Origin: a virus
Virus record (IMG/VR): IMGVR_UViG_3300036791_001200
Coordinates: 1 to 37,793 of that record
Length of the DNA: 37,793 nt
Direction: 5' to 3' (one strand)
The position numbers were made by a program, and so were the translations under genes. Below the pieces are notes generated by a model, which was not told where the DNA came from, did no database searches, and saw only the letters and a program-made list of their open reading frames with translations. Positions 28,014 to 37,308 of the stretch are shown here, piece after piece. The stretch's first letter is position 1. Each line of letters opens with the position of its first letter.

Positions 28014-30157
28014 TGTTGCTGATCCTGCCCATCGTTTTGCGGCCCCGACGCGAACTTTTGCGCCCCCAAACGCGCAAGCGCATTCAATGGTCCATACGGA
28101 CTCATGCGCGATTCCGTTGCCGCATCGAGCAGCCAGCTACGGAAAGCCTTGTTCTGTAGCATCCGGTAAGCGGCTTGCGGCGCCGCTAACCCTAATCCTG
28201 CACCCGCCACTGTTCCCAGGTGACCTGCCGCTTCCTTACCGCCAAAGCCGCCAGCAACACCCAGCAATAACTGACTGGCTAAAGCCATCATCTGCCCAGC
28301 GTTTACGGTGACGCCCGAACGCGACCAATTCGTCTTGGTCCATGCGTCTTGTGTCGCCTTGGTGACCGTCGCCAGATCATCAACGCTCTGGCGCACTTCA
28401 GGCGACAGATAACCGTCAAACAGTGCGGCTTTACTAGCGTCTGACAGCTTCCGCCAGTTGGACGCGAAGGCTATTGGCGAAAAGTTCGCCTTCTCCGCGG
28501 TGGCACCTGATGCGGCCGAAGGCTCGCCTAAGGAACGGAAGGTAGAAGCAGCGACGTTCCGCCAATCCTCCGGCGCCACCGAGCCACGCAACTGTTGGAT
28601 CGTCTGGCCCGCATCCACATTACCATGCGCAATCCCATTCGCCAACGCATTGGGCGCCTTTTCCACCAGCTTACCGAGATCATCCATCCCGATCGCATTC
28701 AGGTTCAGTGAAGCCGGATCACGGTTCATCTGCACGAAAGCATCGTGCTCCTGCACCGCCTTGCCTGCCTGTGGGCTGACGGAATTGGCGCCGTCGAGAA
28801 TGTCCTGCCTGGTGGCGCCATAGAGATCGTCCAGCGCGTTTCGTGCCGGTCCCGCATAGGCGCCTTCAGCGGTGGCTGGTAGTTTCTGCTTGGCGATGAT
28901 GTCGCTGCGGAACTGACGCAGCGCATCAAACGATATCGTGCCGTTCACCGTTGCGTCGTTGAGTTCCTTAGCCAGCTTGACCGCCTGGTCCTTAACTCCT
29001 GCCGTCAAATCGCTTTGACCGATCTTCGTCATCCAGTTAAGGACATTGGTAATCGGCACCCGAGTATCCGGTGGAATCGCCGTATCAATATTACCATCGA
29101 GTACCTTCTGGTAACGTTCAAATTCGTCGATGGCATTCTGTGCGCTATTTCGGATCACGCCGCCCAGACCTTCGGTGCCGGTCGTGACCGTGCCACCCGA
29201 CCCCGCGATGTCGGCGGCGATCTTGTCCGCGGCAGCACCGCTTCGGGCGACGTTGGCAGTAATATCACCCACGCCAGGGCCACCAAACATGCCCATCGAT
29301 CCGATGCCGCTCTCGAATGACTGCATCCCCTGACGGCCGGTGGCGACGCCAGTGCTGATCGGGATACCCAGGCGATCGGCCGCTTCCTGAATCGATTGAC
29401 CAGCCGGTGTCTGGCCAAACAATTTCCGTATACCGACACTCGCCCCTTCTCCGATACCTTGCCCCGCCGCATTGGCCGCGATCGTGCTAAGCCTACCGGT
29501 GAGTTGTTCGGTTGGCGTACGGTAGTCGGGGATGCCAAGAATGGTGCGCATCGCCGATTGCACCGTCTCTTTGCCGGCCGAGGCGCCGTAACCGGCACCA
29601 ACCATGCCGCCGCCTAAGGCGCCCGCAGCAGTGCCGAGACCAGGGACTACAGACCCTGTAGCACCTCCCGCCGCACCGCCACCAATGGCGCCCAGCGTGG
29701 CGCCAACGCCTTCCCCGATCTCCGGCGCTGCTGAAGCAATAGCGCCGACTGGATCACTCAGGAAGGAGCCAAGACCACGGGAGCCCAGCAATTTTTGACC
29801 AGGATTGAACAGCGTCAGCCGACCGGTATCTGGGCTGGTATAGACGAAGTTTCCTGGGTCTCCCGGCATTGGCTGTGCGTCCTTCGCTCCGAGTGCTTTC
29901 AGCGCTGCCAGCTTGCCCTCGTCGGTATCCTCAGAACTAACCAGCAACCGCCACTTTGCCGGAGCGCCGCGAGTGTCGAAGTTCGGTGTGTTCTGAATCG
30001 TCTGCAACCGGTCGTGCTCGGCGGCGAGCGCATCGAGCTTCGCCATCGCCGGATCGACCCTGGCAGGAGCGGCAGGGCGCGGCGTCAGATCGGTCGGGGC
30101 GGCCGAGGTGATATCGAACGGGAGATCGGTGGCACTGGCGCCATTACCGTTCGCCAC
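28010..30157 (-). CDS. Internal virion / DNA-ejection protein (715 aa)
   Basis: A long soluble protein with a disordered N-terminus, a Gly-rich hydrophobic segment (about residues 140-200, IGEGVGATLGAIGGGAAGGA onward) and a second hydrophobic Gly/Ala stretch near the C-terminus (about 645-690, LASQLLLGVAGGFGGKEAAG), separated by helical sequence. Membrane-inserting Gly-rich segments in large virion proteins next to the nozzle and fibre genes are typical of podovirus ejection proteins, which form a channel across the envelope. No enzymatic motif seen. Adjacent to the 996-aa protein gene and overlapping the tail-fibre gene by ATGA. Confidence 0.75.
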   Translation of the reverse strand: MANGNGASATDLPFDITSAAPTDLTPRPAAPARVDPAMAKLDALAAEHDRLQTIQNTPNFDTRGAPAKWRLLVSSEDTDEGKLAALKALGAKDAQPMPGDPGNFVYTSPDTGRLTLFNPGQKLLGSRGLGSFLSDPVGAIASAAPEIGEGVGATLGAIGGGAAGGATGSVVPGLGTAAGALGGGMVGAGYGASAGKETVQSAMRTILGIPDYRTPTEQLTGRLSTIAANAAGQGIGEGASVGIRKLFGQTPAGQSIQEAADRLGIPISTGVATGRQGMQSFESGIGSMGMFGGPGVGDITANVARSGAAADKIAADIAGSGGTVTTGTEGLGGVIRNSAQNAIDEFERYQKVLDGNIDTAIPPDTRVPITNVLNWMTKIGQSDLTAGVKDQAVKLAKELNDATVNGTISFDALRQFRSDIIAKQKLPATAEGAYAGPARNALDDLYGATRQDILDGANSVSPQAGKAVQEHDAFVQMNRDPASLNLNAIGMDDLGKLVEKAPNALANGIAHGNVDAGQTIQQLRGSVAPEDWRNVAASTFRSLGEPSAASGATAEKANFSPIAFASNWRKLSDASKAALFDGYLSPEVRQSVDDLATVTKATQDAWTKTNWSRSGVTVNAGQMMALASQLLLGVAGGFGGKEAAGHLGTVAGAGLGLAAPQAAYRMLQNKAFRSWLLDAATESRMSPYGPLNALARLGAQKFASGPQNDGQDQQQ

Positions 30158-30159
30158 GA

Positions 30160-33150
30160 CTAACCTCCCGCCCGCTTCTTAAGATCAGCGGCCCAGGCGT
30201 CAGAGAAGTTTCGCAGCTCCTCGTTCGTCAGCGTCACCTTGCCGGCTTTCAGGTCGCGGTAGAGTTGATCCCGATCCGCCGGTGTCATAGCGCCGAAATC
30301 GACGCTGCCGCCCTTCGTCCGCGGCAGTGCCGCATTCCCCGGTCCCGGTGCGACCGTCGCCGCAGGCGGTGCGACTGGTACGGTCGCCACCGCAGGCGCA
30401 GGCGCAGGCGCAGGCGCACCAAATTGTATCGGTGGCCTAGCACTCCCAGGCGCCGGGTGCTCAGCCGCCATCCGCGCCCAGCGATCGCGAATCATTTGAT
30501 TAAGATCAGGCAAGCCAAAGCTTCCTGGTGCTGATGCCGGTGCCGCCGCGGCGGGTGATGCCGATGCTGGTGCGACTGCAACCGGTGGTGCTATGATGGA
30601 CCCTAGCCCCGGCGTAGGGGCGCCAGTCACGGGTGCCCCAGCTGTCGGCGGGGGCGCTGTCGTTGGCGCCGGTGCCGGTGCCGGTGGCGTCGTCAATGGC
30701 GGCGGCGCCTTCCCCGCTTCCGACTTACGCCAATCCTCATACGTCGCTGGTCCATCGTGCTTATCGATGAAGTTCGGGATGCCACCGATTTTATCGATAG
30801 CACCCTGCATCTGGCCGGCGAGTCTATTATAAGAACGAACGCGGCCTTCCATCAGCTCACCAGTCGCCTTAATGATCGCGTCACGCTGTTGCGGCAGCAG
30901 CACGTCACCTTTCTGAAAAGCCGCAGCCCTTTGCAGCATGTTAGCGATGCCTGGCTCTTGCGTAATCAAATCATAATTTGAAGCTCTTACTACCGCATTC
31001 GGATCGGCGGCTTTCGACAGCGCATGCACAATCACATAGTCGCCAGCAACCGGGTCAAGAGCACCGTCTTTGATGTCTCGGTAAGATTTATAGGCTCCCT
31101 CCACCTGATCGCTCATAACGTCAAACTCTTTCTTGCCGACGCTATTTAAGAACTCCTTGTAGAGATCGATCGATTTATCTGTCGCGAAGCCTGGCTGCGT
31201 ACCGGCGGTAAGCTGTTTGGTTTCAGTTTCCCCGGTCGCTGGATTATAGGTCTTCTCGTAGATCGAACCTGGCGCACCCCGGATCGTCGGGTCTTCGTCA
31301 CCGTGCACGACGGTTGTCTGTTTTGGATAGGCCACCGCTGTCAAAGCCGCCATCGGGTCTTTAGAACTGATGATCTGCGCCGCTAATTCCGGTCGCACCT
31401 GTTGAATCTGTGCCAACTTCTGCGCCGGCGACATATCAGGCGTAATGCCAAACGGATTGGTGCTTTGACTGGCCGGCGGCACAGTGGCGGGCAGACCTGG
31501 CGGCACACCTGGACCAGGTGATACCGCGGTGCGCGCCCCTGGCGGTGCAGGCGGCGCTACAGGCGGCCCTGCAGGCGGCGCTACAGGCGGTCCTGCAGGC
31601 GGCCCTGGAGGCGGTGCTACAGGCGGCGCAACAATCGCTTGCTGCGCCGGATTGAGCCTGGGAGGCGCCATGGGACCTCCACCCATGAACCCTGGCGAGA
31701 CAACCGGCAGCGGCCCGGCTGGCGGCCCTGCTGGCGGCCCTGCTGGCGGCCCTGCTGGCGGCCCTGCTGGCGGCGCCATGCGCGGCCCCCCTGCCGATGG
31801 CATCGCGAAGCCTGGCGAGACAGGCGGCGGCCCTCCTGTCGTCATCAGCCCATTCGGTCCTGCTATCGGTGTCGTCAGCGATGGCAGTCCACTCGTCGGT
31901 GCACCCGGTCCCGCCACCAGCGTCCGCTGTGCCGGATTGAGCACCGGCGGTGCCGCTGCACCGGCAGGAGCCGCACCCGCGGTCCCTGCGAACCGCTTCA
32001 TGTAATCAGAAATTTTGGTCGAGCCGTCAAACGGGTCGACCTTGCCATCCGAGTTCAGGTAGCGCATCAGCCCGGCGTTGCCGCCGAGATGCGCCGCGGC
32101 GAGCATGCCATTCATGGTGACGGGCACGCCGTTCACCACCCGACCCACGTAGCTATCGAGGCCGTTCGCTTTGATGAAATTCGTGGTGTTGGCCTCGTTC
32201 GCGTCCTGCGCCACCATCTGCGCTCGTGGCGAGGCCAGGAAATCCTGGATGGTCTTGATCTCCGGCATGCCGGGAATGTTGAAGGTGCCGCTCCACTGGT
32301 TTGACGATTTGACGCGTGGATCGCCCTGACCGGTAACCCAGTGCTCGTCAGTACCGGGCGTGTAGAGACCGAGATCAGTCAACTTGGGCGCACCAAATTG
32401 AAACGCCCCAGCATAGCCGCCGGCGTTCGGTGGTTTAGCAAAATTACCGTCTGATTCAGAAGTAGCGAGCGCGGTACGATAGGGCAGGTTCGCCAGATTA
32501 GGCGACTGCCCACTGGTACCGCCGCTGGTATCCGGGACGCCAAGCACACTCAGCCCCCAGCGCCGCTGCGCCAGATCAAGCCTGGCTGCATCAGCCTGCG
32601 TCTTGGTCAGATCGCCACGCGCCTCGGCCTCGCCGATCTGCGCATAGCGTAATGCGGTGTCGGACTGCAGGCCGCCGATCTCGTACGGTAGTTTGGCGGT
32701 GATGGCGCCAGACTGCGCCCCGGACAAGGCGGTTTGCGCCTGCATCTGCGCCAACTCGGCCGGCGTCAGCGTATTCATCCGGTTGGTCTGCGCCTGCGAA
32801 TAAGCCAGGTCGGCCGGCGTCATCGTATTGATTCGATTGGTCTCGGCGCCGAGATAACCGGTCTGCGCCTGCGATTGCAGTATTTGCTGCATGCGCGCCT
32901 GAATCTGGCTGCGCACGTCCATGCCCTGCTGACCCGCAGTGCCTAAGCCGGCACCGAGTGCCCCCATCAACGCACCCGGCCCCATGCCTCGCTGATCCAA
33001 CGCGGCGATCTGCTGCGCCGCATTGCCGAGCGCCGCCGACCGATCGGCTTGCATCAGCGACGGATCGTTCCAGTTGCCTTGCAGCATCGCCTGCTGCGCA
33101 GCGGAAGGACCGGTCAACCAGTCCCAGATGCCGCCTAGAGTGCCGCTCAT
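30160..33150 (-). CDS. Internal virion protein with lysozyme-like domain and Pro/Gly tracts (996 aa)
   Basis: The N-terminal 200 residues are Gln/Ala-rich and helical. Residues about 222-385 contain a muramidase/transglycosylase-like block: YRTALATSESDGNFAKPPNA (catalytic-type E232), GGYAGAFQFGAPKLTDLGLY, and further on GMLAAAHLGGNAGLMRYLNS, which resembles virion-associated lytic domains that open peptidoglycan during DNA entry. Two long Pro/Gly/Ala-rich regions follow (about 395-590 and 820-960), one made by a 12-bp DNA repeat (31712-31776) giving PPAG repeats. The middle is helical. ATGA overlap with the upstream gene. Confidence 0.78.
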   Translation of the reverse strand: MSGTLGGIWDWLTGPSAAQQAMLQGNWNDPSLMQADRSAALGNAAQQIAALDQRGMGPGALMGALGAGLGTAGQQGMDVRSQIQARMQQILQSQAQTGYLGAETNRINTMTPADLAYSQAQTNRMNTLTPAELAQMQAQTALSGAQSGAITAKLPYEIGGLQSDTALRYAQIGEAEARGDLTKTQADAARLDLAQRRWGLSVLGVPDTSGGTSGQSPNLANLPYRTALATSESDGNFAKPPNAGGYAGAFQFGAPKLTDLGLYTPGTDEHWVTGQGDPRVKSSNQWSGTFNIPGMPEIKTIQDFLASPRAQMVAQDANEANTTNFIKANGLDSYVGRVVNGVPVTMNGMLAAAHLGGNAGLMRYLNSDGKVDPFDGSTKISDYMKRFAGTAGAAPAGAAAPPVLNPAQRTLVAGPGAPTSGLPSLTTPIAGPNGLMTTGGPPPVSPGFAMPSAGGPRMAPPAGPPAGPPAGPPAGPPAGPLPVVSPGFMGGGPMAPPRLNPAQQAIVAPPVAPPPGPPAGPPVAPPAGPPVAPPAPPGARTAVSPGPGVPPGLPATVPPASQSTNPFGITPDMSPAQKLAQIQQVRPELAAQIISSKDPMAALTAVAYPKQTTVVHGDEDPTIRGAPGSIYEKTYNPATGETETKQLTAGTQPGFATDKSIDLYKEFLNSVGKKEFDVMSDQVEGAYKSYRDIKDGALDPVAGDYVIVHALSKAADPNAVVRASNYDLITQEPGIANMLQRAAAFQKGDVLLPQQRDAIIKATGELMEGRVRSYNRLAGQMQGAIDKIGGIPNFIDKHDGPATYEDWRKSEAGKAPPPLTTPPAPAPAPTTAPPPTAGAPVTGAPTPGLGSIIAPPVAVAPASASPAAAAPASAPGSFGLPDLNQMIRDRWARMAAEHPAPGSARPPIQFGAPAPAPAPAVATVPVAPPAATVAPGPGNAALPRTKGGSVDFGAMTPADRDQLYRDLKAGKVTLTNEELRNFSDAWAADLKKRAGG
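31712..31776. repeat. 12-bp minisatellite encoding PPAG repeats
   Basis: Four exact tandem copies of GGCGGCCCTGCT (31721-31768) with partial copies on each side, inside the internal virion protein gene. A related, more degenerate stretch is at 31550-31630. Length variation would keep the frame. Confidence 0.85.
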
Positions 33151-34481
33151 TGGTAGGGTCCATAAGCGCCCGCAGGCGCGTTCATGAAGCCGGCTGCTTG
33201 TGAAGGATTGTTAGCAAAACTTCCAAATATATTATTGAACAGACCACCCCCAGCACCCAAAGCACCCAAGCCGCCCCCAGCACCCAAAGCACCAAGGCCA
33301 CCCATGAGACCAGCTCCGATGCCACTCAAGCCGCCGGTGCCAAGCAAGCTGCCCACACCAGCGACACCACCAAGAATCTGCCCAAACAAGCTCTGCGTCG
33401 GCGCCTGTTGCGTCTGCGTACCGGTGGAACTGGTGGCACGCGAGGCCGGATTGGCATTCAACAGGTTGGTGTAGTTTTGCAACGTCGACCAGGCGCCGCC
33501 GCCATTCATATAGTTATACAATTGCTCCTGATAGGCTTGATTCGCCTGATTGTACTGGTCCATCGTCTGACCGGCGGCACCGAGTTGCTGATACGGCGCA
33601 TAGGCCGCGTTGGCGAGACCCGGCATCGCCTGCGCCGCACCTAGCTGCAACGTACCTTGACCCAGTTGATTCTGGTTAAGCGCCGCGGCGCCCTGCTGGT
33701 TGATGCCCTGCAAGCCAGAAAGCAGGCCACCATAGCCCAGTTGCTGCGCCGTCTGCGTGGTGCCGAGGCCAGTTAGTCCCTGCAACGCCGCCGTCTGCTG
33801 TTGCAGGTTCTGACCGTAAGCGTTGCCATAGAGGTTGGCGCTGAGGTTGCCAAGCGCCTGTCCGAGACCCGTCTGCGCCTGCGTCTCGGTCGCATTCAAC
33901 GCACCGCCTGGGTGCATGCCATAACGCCCGGCCGCGCTGAACTGCGCGTTAATGCCCGGCTGTATCTGATTCTGCCACTGCTGGATCAGCGGCGTCGAAG
34001 CCTGCTGATACATCGAATTAAGGTATGGATTCTGCACGACGTTCTGGCCGGAGGCGAGACCAGTGAGCAAGTTCTGCGCCGTCGCCTGCGCCTGGTTGCC
34101 AGTTCCTAACTGACCAGGAAGCTGGCCGGTAGCGTACTGGTTGGCGGCGCCACCACCGCCCATCAGCATCTGTAGGTAAGCGTTACCGCCGCCCTGATTG
34201 GCCCCGCTGGCGACGTTCTGCGCCGTGCCCTGTGCACCAGAGATCAGATTTTGCAGGATGCCAGACTGGGTGAGATCGGTGATGCCGCCAACGGCACCGG
34301 TGGTCTGCGCCGATTGTGGGGCCATGTACTGCCCCTGCCAAATCTGCGGCGGCCCCTTATTGTAGAGGTCTTGCGCCGATTGCAGCGCCCCTAGATCATA
34401 GGGCTGCATCGGCGCCCATGGCGCCGTGGTCGATTGAGAAGTGGTGGTCTTATTGCCGCCGCCACCGAAAAACGAACCCAT
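33147..34481 (-). CDS. Internal virion / ejection-type protein (444 aa)
   Basis: Starts MGSFFGGGGNKTTTSQSTTA, then a Gln/Ala/Asn/Gly-rich helical body (for example NPYLNSMYQQASTPLIQQWQ and FSAAGRYGMHPGGALNATET) and a C-terminal Gly/Leu-rich membrane-active tail (GLSGIGAGLMGGLGALGAGG). This composition is common in the pilot or ejection proteins encoded upstream of large internal virion proteins in podoviruses. No enzyme motif. ATGA overlap with the 996-aa gene. Function inferred from composition and position. Confidence 0.7.
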   Translation of the reverse strand: MGSFFGGGGNKTTTSQSTTAPWAPMQPYDLGALQSAQDLYNKGPPQIWQGQYMAPQSAQTTGAVGGITDLTQSGILQNLISGAQGTAQNVASGANQGGGNAYLQMLMGGGGAANQYATGQLPGQLGTGNQAQATAQNLLTGLASGQNVVQNPYLNSMYQQASTPLIQQWQNQIQPGINAQFSAAGRYGMHPGGALNATETQAQTGLGQALGNLSANLYGNAYGQNLQQQTAALQGLTGLGTTQTAQQLGYGGLLSGLQGINQQGAAALNQNQLGQGTLQLGAAQAMPGLANAAYAPYQQLGAAGQTMDQYNQANQAYQEQLYNYMNGGGAWSTLQNYTNLLNANPASRATSSTGTQTQQAPTQSLFGQILGGVAGVGSLLGTGGLSGIGAGLMGGLGALGAGGGLGALGAGGGLFNNIFGSFANNPSQAAGFMNAPAGAYGPYQ

Positions 34482-34493
34482 GACCCTACCTCG

Positions 34494-34895
34494 CTACAGC
34501 ATCCGCACGCATGTCTCGGACCGCTGCTTCCACTCCTTCGGCAACACTTTATGCCAGCCTAACCGGCCGTTAAACTCGGCTTCTACGCAGCCCTTGCTGC
34601 GTCCCCACTCCAGCAGCGGCTCGTGCAGCCTGAGCACCGCCGCGAGGTCACCGCCAGCGAGGGCGAAGCGCAGCACCCGCTTGCGCGGGTAATTAGCGAT
34701 CTCGGTGACAATGAACGCTTCCTCGTTCGCCCACCACTGCGCCTCGTAGTCATTCAGCATGCGAAAGACCGTCGCCAGGTCGTGCGTACCGCCGCTGCGA
34801 TGCAGGGCGGCACGGATGCGCATGCGATGCCGCGCCCAATGCGGGGGCACGTGCTTGGCGTCCATCAACTTCAGCTTGTCAGCCGATGACGACAT
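34494..34895 (-). CDS. GNAT-fold phage protein (133 aa)
   Basis: The ATG at 34895 (MSSSADKLKLMDAKHVPPHW) is preferred; the frame extends further, but only as a shadow of the upstream gene, which it overlaps by 17 bases. The core EAFIVTEIANYPRKRVLRFA, LAGGDLAAVLRLHEPLLEWG, and CVEAEFNGRLGWHKVLPKEW is that of the GNAT-like acetyltransferase proteins often found in phage tail gene clusters, where enzymatic activity is usually unproven. The acetyl-CoA-binding RxxGxG/A loop is not clearly present, so it may be structural. Confidence 0.7.
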   Translation of the reverse strand: MSSSADKLKLMDAKHVPPHWARHRMRIRAALHRSGGTHDLATVFRMLNDYEAQWWANEEAFIVTEIANYPRKRVLRFALAGGDLAAVLRLHEPLLEWGRSKGCVEAEFNGRLGWHKVLPKEWKQRSETCVRML

Positions 34896-35208
34896 AATCG
34901 ACACTGACACTGGTAGCTGCCGCATGGTTAACGGTCGCCTGCCCCTTACCGCGCGACGATACATAGATGGAAGGCAGTAGCGTCGCACCAGCTGCAGTCG
35001 TCGCCATGAACAACAGCAGCGACTGCACGCCGATGCGATTGTCGATCAAGGTAGTCGGCGAAGCATTAAAGACTACCGTGCCACCGATATTCAACTTGCC
35101 CTGCATCGCATTCGCCAATACCTCGACGGTGCGGCGCAACGGGCTGCCAGGTCGGCTCTCGACGCCAACAACAGCCGCATTAACGCTGTCATAAGATACG
35201 CGCGTCAT
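34879..35208 (-). CDS. Small beta-rich virion-type protein (109 aa)
   Basis: The ATG at 35208 (MTRVSYDSVNAAVVGVESRP) overlaps the nozzle stop (ATGA). It is predominantly beta, with VFNASPTTLIDNRIGVQSLL, FMATTAAGATLLPSIYVSSR and GKGQATVNHAAATSVSVDYV. Small proteins with the SALLFMPTT/YVSSRGKG pattern are common in phage tail clusters and are likely minor structural or decoration proteins; function is not established. Confidence 0.7.
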   Translation of the reverse strand: MTRVSYDSVNAAVVGVESRPGSPLRRTVEVLANAMQGKLNIGGTVVFNASPTTLIDNRIGVQSLLLFMATTAAGATLLPSIYVSSRGKGQATVNHAAATSVSVDYVVIG

Positions 35209-36686
35209 CGCAGTCCTAACGGCTTGGCCAGGTACTCGACGCCCAGCACGTGGGTCCAGAACCCGTCGATGAACAAGCGCACGCGGTGATAGCGACCCTC
35301 GCGGCGTACGCCGATCCATCCTTCCGCATTCTCAGCGATCGTGGGACCGCTACGCCACTCGTTTTCACTGCGCCCCTTCGACCAGACCATCGCCGAAACA
35401 CTGGTGCTGTCGCCTTCAACCAGCGGATACAGCGCTTGCAGCATGGTGCGGCGCACCTCGGAGAGCGCCACCTGCGCTGTATCCAGCACCGCCTGATTCG
35501 GTGGCCCGGTGAAATTGCACAGATTGGAACCGTAATCCATGGCGCCGAGGAAGATACGACCACCGGCCCAGGTGCGGCTGTCGAGCGACGCCTGCAAAGC
35601 ATCGACGCTGCTGCTGAGGAAGTCGAGATCATCAAGCGTATAACCTGGCAACGCCACGCGCGCCAAAGCTGACGCCGCCATCTCGCCATGCGACCACTTG
35701 CCGAGGCTGTAATTGAACATAATGCAGTGGTTGTTGGTGCCATCACTGCCGGCACCCGCATAGACCCAGATCACCATGCGCGCGGCCGGGTCGACGCTGC
35801 CGCGCATACTGTCCAGCATGTCCATGTTGGCGTCGCGAAAAAAGTAACGGTCGACCTGTTCGGCGCCGATCGCCTGCACCTGATTACCGTCCCACATCTG
35901 AAAGCCAGCCGGCGACAGATAAAAGACGAAATTGAGGTAAGCGACCACGCTGCCCTCGATCATGCAGCCGTGCGAGTTCAACACTGCATCGAACTGGTAG
36001 ATCGCCGGCGGGCCGATGAAGGTGATGCGCTTCACCGTCGTCTCGAAGAGAGCAGTGGCGTAAGAGCCGCCGGCCAAGCCCATCAACGCGCCGCAGTCGG
36101 GATTGTCCTGAAAATCACATAATGTGGTGATATTAGGCGTCCACGAGGTTGGATCGTCGATCGCCGACCAGCCGACGCGCGCCACCTGCATATTACCGTT
36201 ACTGTCTGGATAAGCGCCGGCGAACACCTGATCCCGCACCAGGGTCAGAAAGCGTGCTTTCGGCGCCGAGGTCGACAAATCTCCAAACGTGCCGGTGCCA
36301 CCGCCAGCCATGTTGTAGGTCTGTAGCACGCTGATACCGTCCGTGGAGGCCAGCAGACTGTTGCCGAACTCGACAAAGTTCCACAGCGTGGCACCGGGAT
36401 AGCCGCCGGCTTTGGAAACGTCCTTCCAGTTCAACGCGCCCCGATCGAACTCGTAGAGATGCCCGTCACCACCGGCGGCGATCACCACCACGTCATCTTC
36501 GGTGGTGCGTGCCATCACCAGCGCCTGCGACGGCGACGGCACCACGGCCTGCGAGATCACGCGCAACCCCGGCAGCGGGCGGTAGCCATTGGGCGTACGG
36601 ATCGTGTTCAGCGCCTGCACCGCGCCGGTTGCCAGCTGCGCCTGATCTGGCGTCCAGTCGCCAAGCGGAATGACGTTCGACGGCAT
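35205..36686 (-). CDS. Tail nozzle protein (P22 gp10 / SU10 nozzle-like, 493 aa)
   Basis: An all-beta protein with repeated propeller-like strands: MPSNVIPLGDWTPDQAQLAT at the start, VVVIAAGGDGHLYEFDRGAL, then NFVEFGNSLLASTDGI, GAYPDSNGNMQVARVGWSAI, and FVFYLSPAGFQMWDGNQVQA near the middle. It matches what I know of packaged-DNA stabilisation or nozzle proteins that close the short tail under the adaptor. The size is usual. It starts one base inside the preceding stop (TAATG) and ends with an ATGA overlap. Confidence 0.82.
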   Translation of the reverse strand: MPSNVIPLGDWTPDQAQLATGAVQALNTIRTPNGYRPLPGLRVISQAVVPSPSQALVMARTTEDDVVVIAAGGDGHLYEFDRGALNWKDVSKAGGYPGATLWNFVEFGNSLLASTDGISVLQTYNMAGGGTGTFGDLSTSAPKARFLTLVRDQVFAGAYPDSNGNMQVARVGWSAIDDPTSWTPNITTLCDFQDNPDCGALMGLAGGSYATALFETTVKRITFIGPPAIYQFDAVLNSHGCMIEGSVVAYLNFVFYLSPAGFQMWDGNQVQAIGAEQVDRYFFRDANMDMLDSMRGSVDPAARMVIWVYAGAGSDGTNNHCIMFNYSLGKWSHGEMAASALARVALPGYTLDDLDFLSSSVDALQASLDSRTWAGGRIFLGAMDYGSNLCNFTGPPNQAVLDTAQVALSEVRRTMLQALYPLVEGDSTSVSAMVWSKGRSENEWRSGPTIAENAEGWIGVRREGRYHRVRLFIDGFWTHVLGVEYLAKPLGLR

Positions 36687-36796
36687 TACTTCTTACCGCC
36701 GGATTTCTTGGTGCCCTTCTTATCCGGCAGCGGGTGGATGGAGATGACCAAGGTAGGCTTGGGCATCGGTTTGCCGCCCTTTGGTTTGCTGGCCAT
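36686..36796 (-). CDS. Small Lys/Pro/Gly-rich protein (36 aa)
   Basis: MASKPKGGKPMPKPTLVISI, then HPLPDKKGTKKSGGKK. It overlaps its neighbours by one base on each side (TGATG upstream, TAATG downstream), a tight coupling that argues for a real gene despite its size. Strongly basic; could bind DNA or the inner virion wall. Family not recognised. Confidence 0.6.
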   Translation of the reverse strand: MASKPKGGKPMPKPTLVISIHPLPDKKGTKKSGGKK

Positions 36797-36990
36797 CAGA
36801 AGGCCGTAGGCGGGCGCTTCAGCGCCTGTGTGTGCATCGCTGCCCCCTTGCCGCCGGCAGCCTTAGGGACGGTTCCCTGGCCCTTTGGCGCCGGCACTCC
36901 TGGCTTCACATAACTGCCTGACTTTTGGTTCGCCACCGGCGACCCACCGAACGCCCGCGTCTTAGGTACGCTCTGCACGATCTTCGCCAC
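36796..36990 (-). CDS. Small basic Gly/Pro-rich protein (64 aa)
   Basis: Begins MAKIVQSVPKTRAFGGSPVA, continuing with a Lys/Pro/Gly-rich disordered stretch to LKRPPTAF. No hydrophobic segments. It overlaps the upstream gene by 29 bases and the next by one. Like its neighbour it is basic and probably a minor structural or DNA-associated protein; function unknown. Confidence 0.65.
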   Translation of the reverse strand: MAKIVQSVPKTRAFGGSPVANQKSGSYVKPGVPAPKGQGTVPKAAGGKGAAMHTQALKRPPTAF

Positions 36991-37150
36991 GACTAAACCC
37001 TCCCTGTTGTGCCGTCATGATCTGACGCTGGATTTCCCCAATCAGATGCGCCACCGTCTTATAGGGTGCCTCGGCCAGCACCGTCAGCACCGAAGCCCAT
37101 TGCTGCGCCGTCAATGCCACGCCCTGGCGGGTCATAAAATCGGCGTTCAT
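36962..37150 (-). CDS. Small helical phage protein (62 aa)
   Basis: MNADFMTRQGVALTAQQWAS, then VLTVLAEAPYKTVAHLIGEI and a short helical end. It has a strong helical pattern and a conserved look (AQQWASVLTVLAEAPYKTVA). The last residues (GFSRGEDRAERT) are in the overlap with the next gene. ATGA coupling upstream. Unknown function. Confidence 0.65.
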   Translation of the reverse strand: MNADFMTRQGVALTAQQWASVLTVLAEAPYKTVAHLIGEIQRQIMTAQQGGFSRGEDRAERT

Positions 37151-37308
37151 TTGCCCTTAGCCTTGCGCGCCTGGTCGAGCGCGATGGCCACAGCCTGGTC
37201 GCGGCTCTTCACCTTCGGCCCCGTTTTGCTGCCAGAGTGAAGTTCGCCCTTCTTGAATTCTCGCAACGTGCTCGCGACCTTGCGCTCGGTTTTGGTTGGC
37301 GATTTCAT
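37147..37308 (-). CDS. DUF6496-like small protein (53 aa)
   Basis: The ATG at 37308 overlaps the stop of the membrane protein gene (ATGA). The sequence TLREFKKGELHSGSKTGPKV followed by KSRDQAVAIALDQARKAKGK is the hallmark of a small family (DUF6496 as I recall it) found in phages and bacteria, with a basic KSRxQAxAIAL helix; function unknown, possibly DNA-associated. The frame continues upstream only as a shadow of the membrane protein. Confidence 0.8.
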   Translation of the reverse strand: MKSPTKTERKVASTLREFKKGELHSGSKTGPKVKSRDQAVAIALDQARKAKGK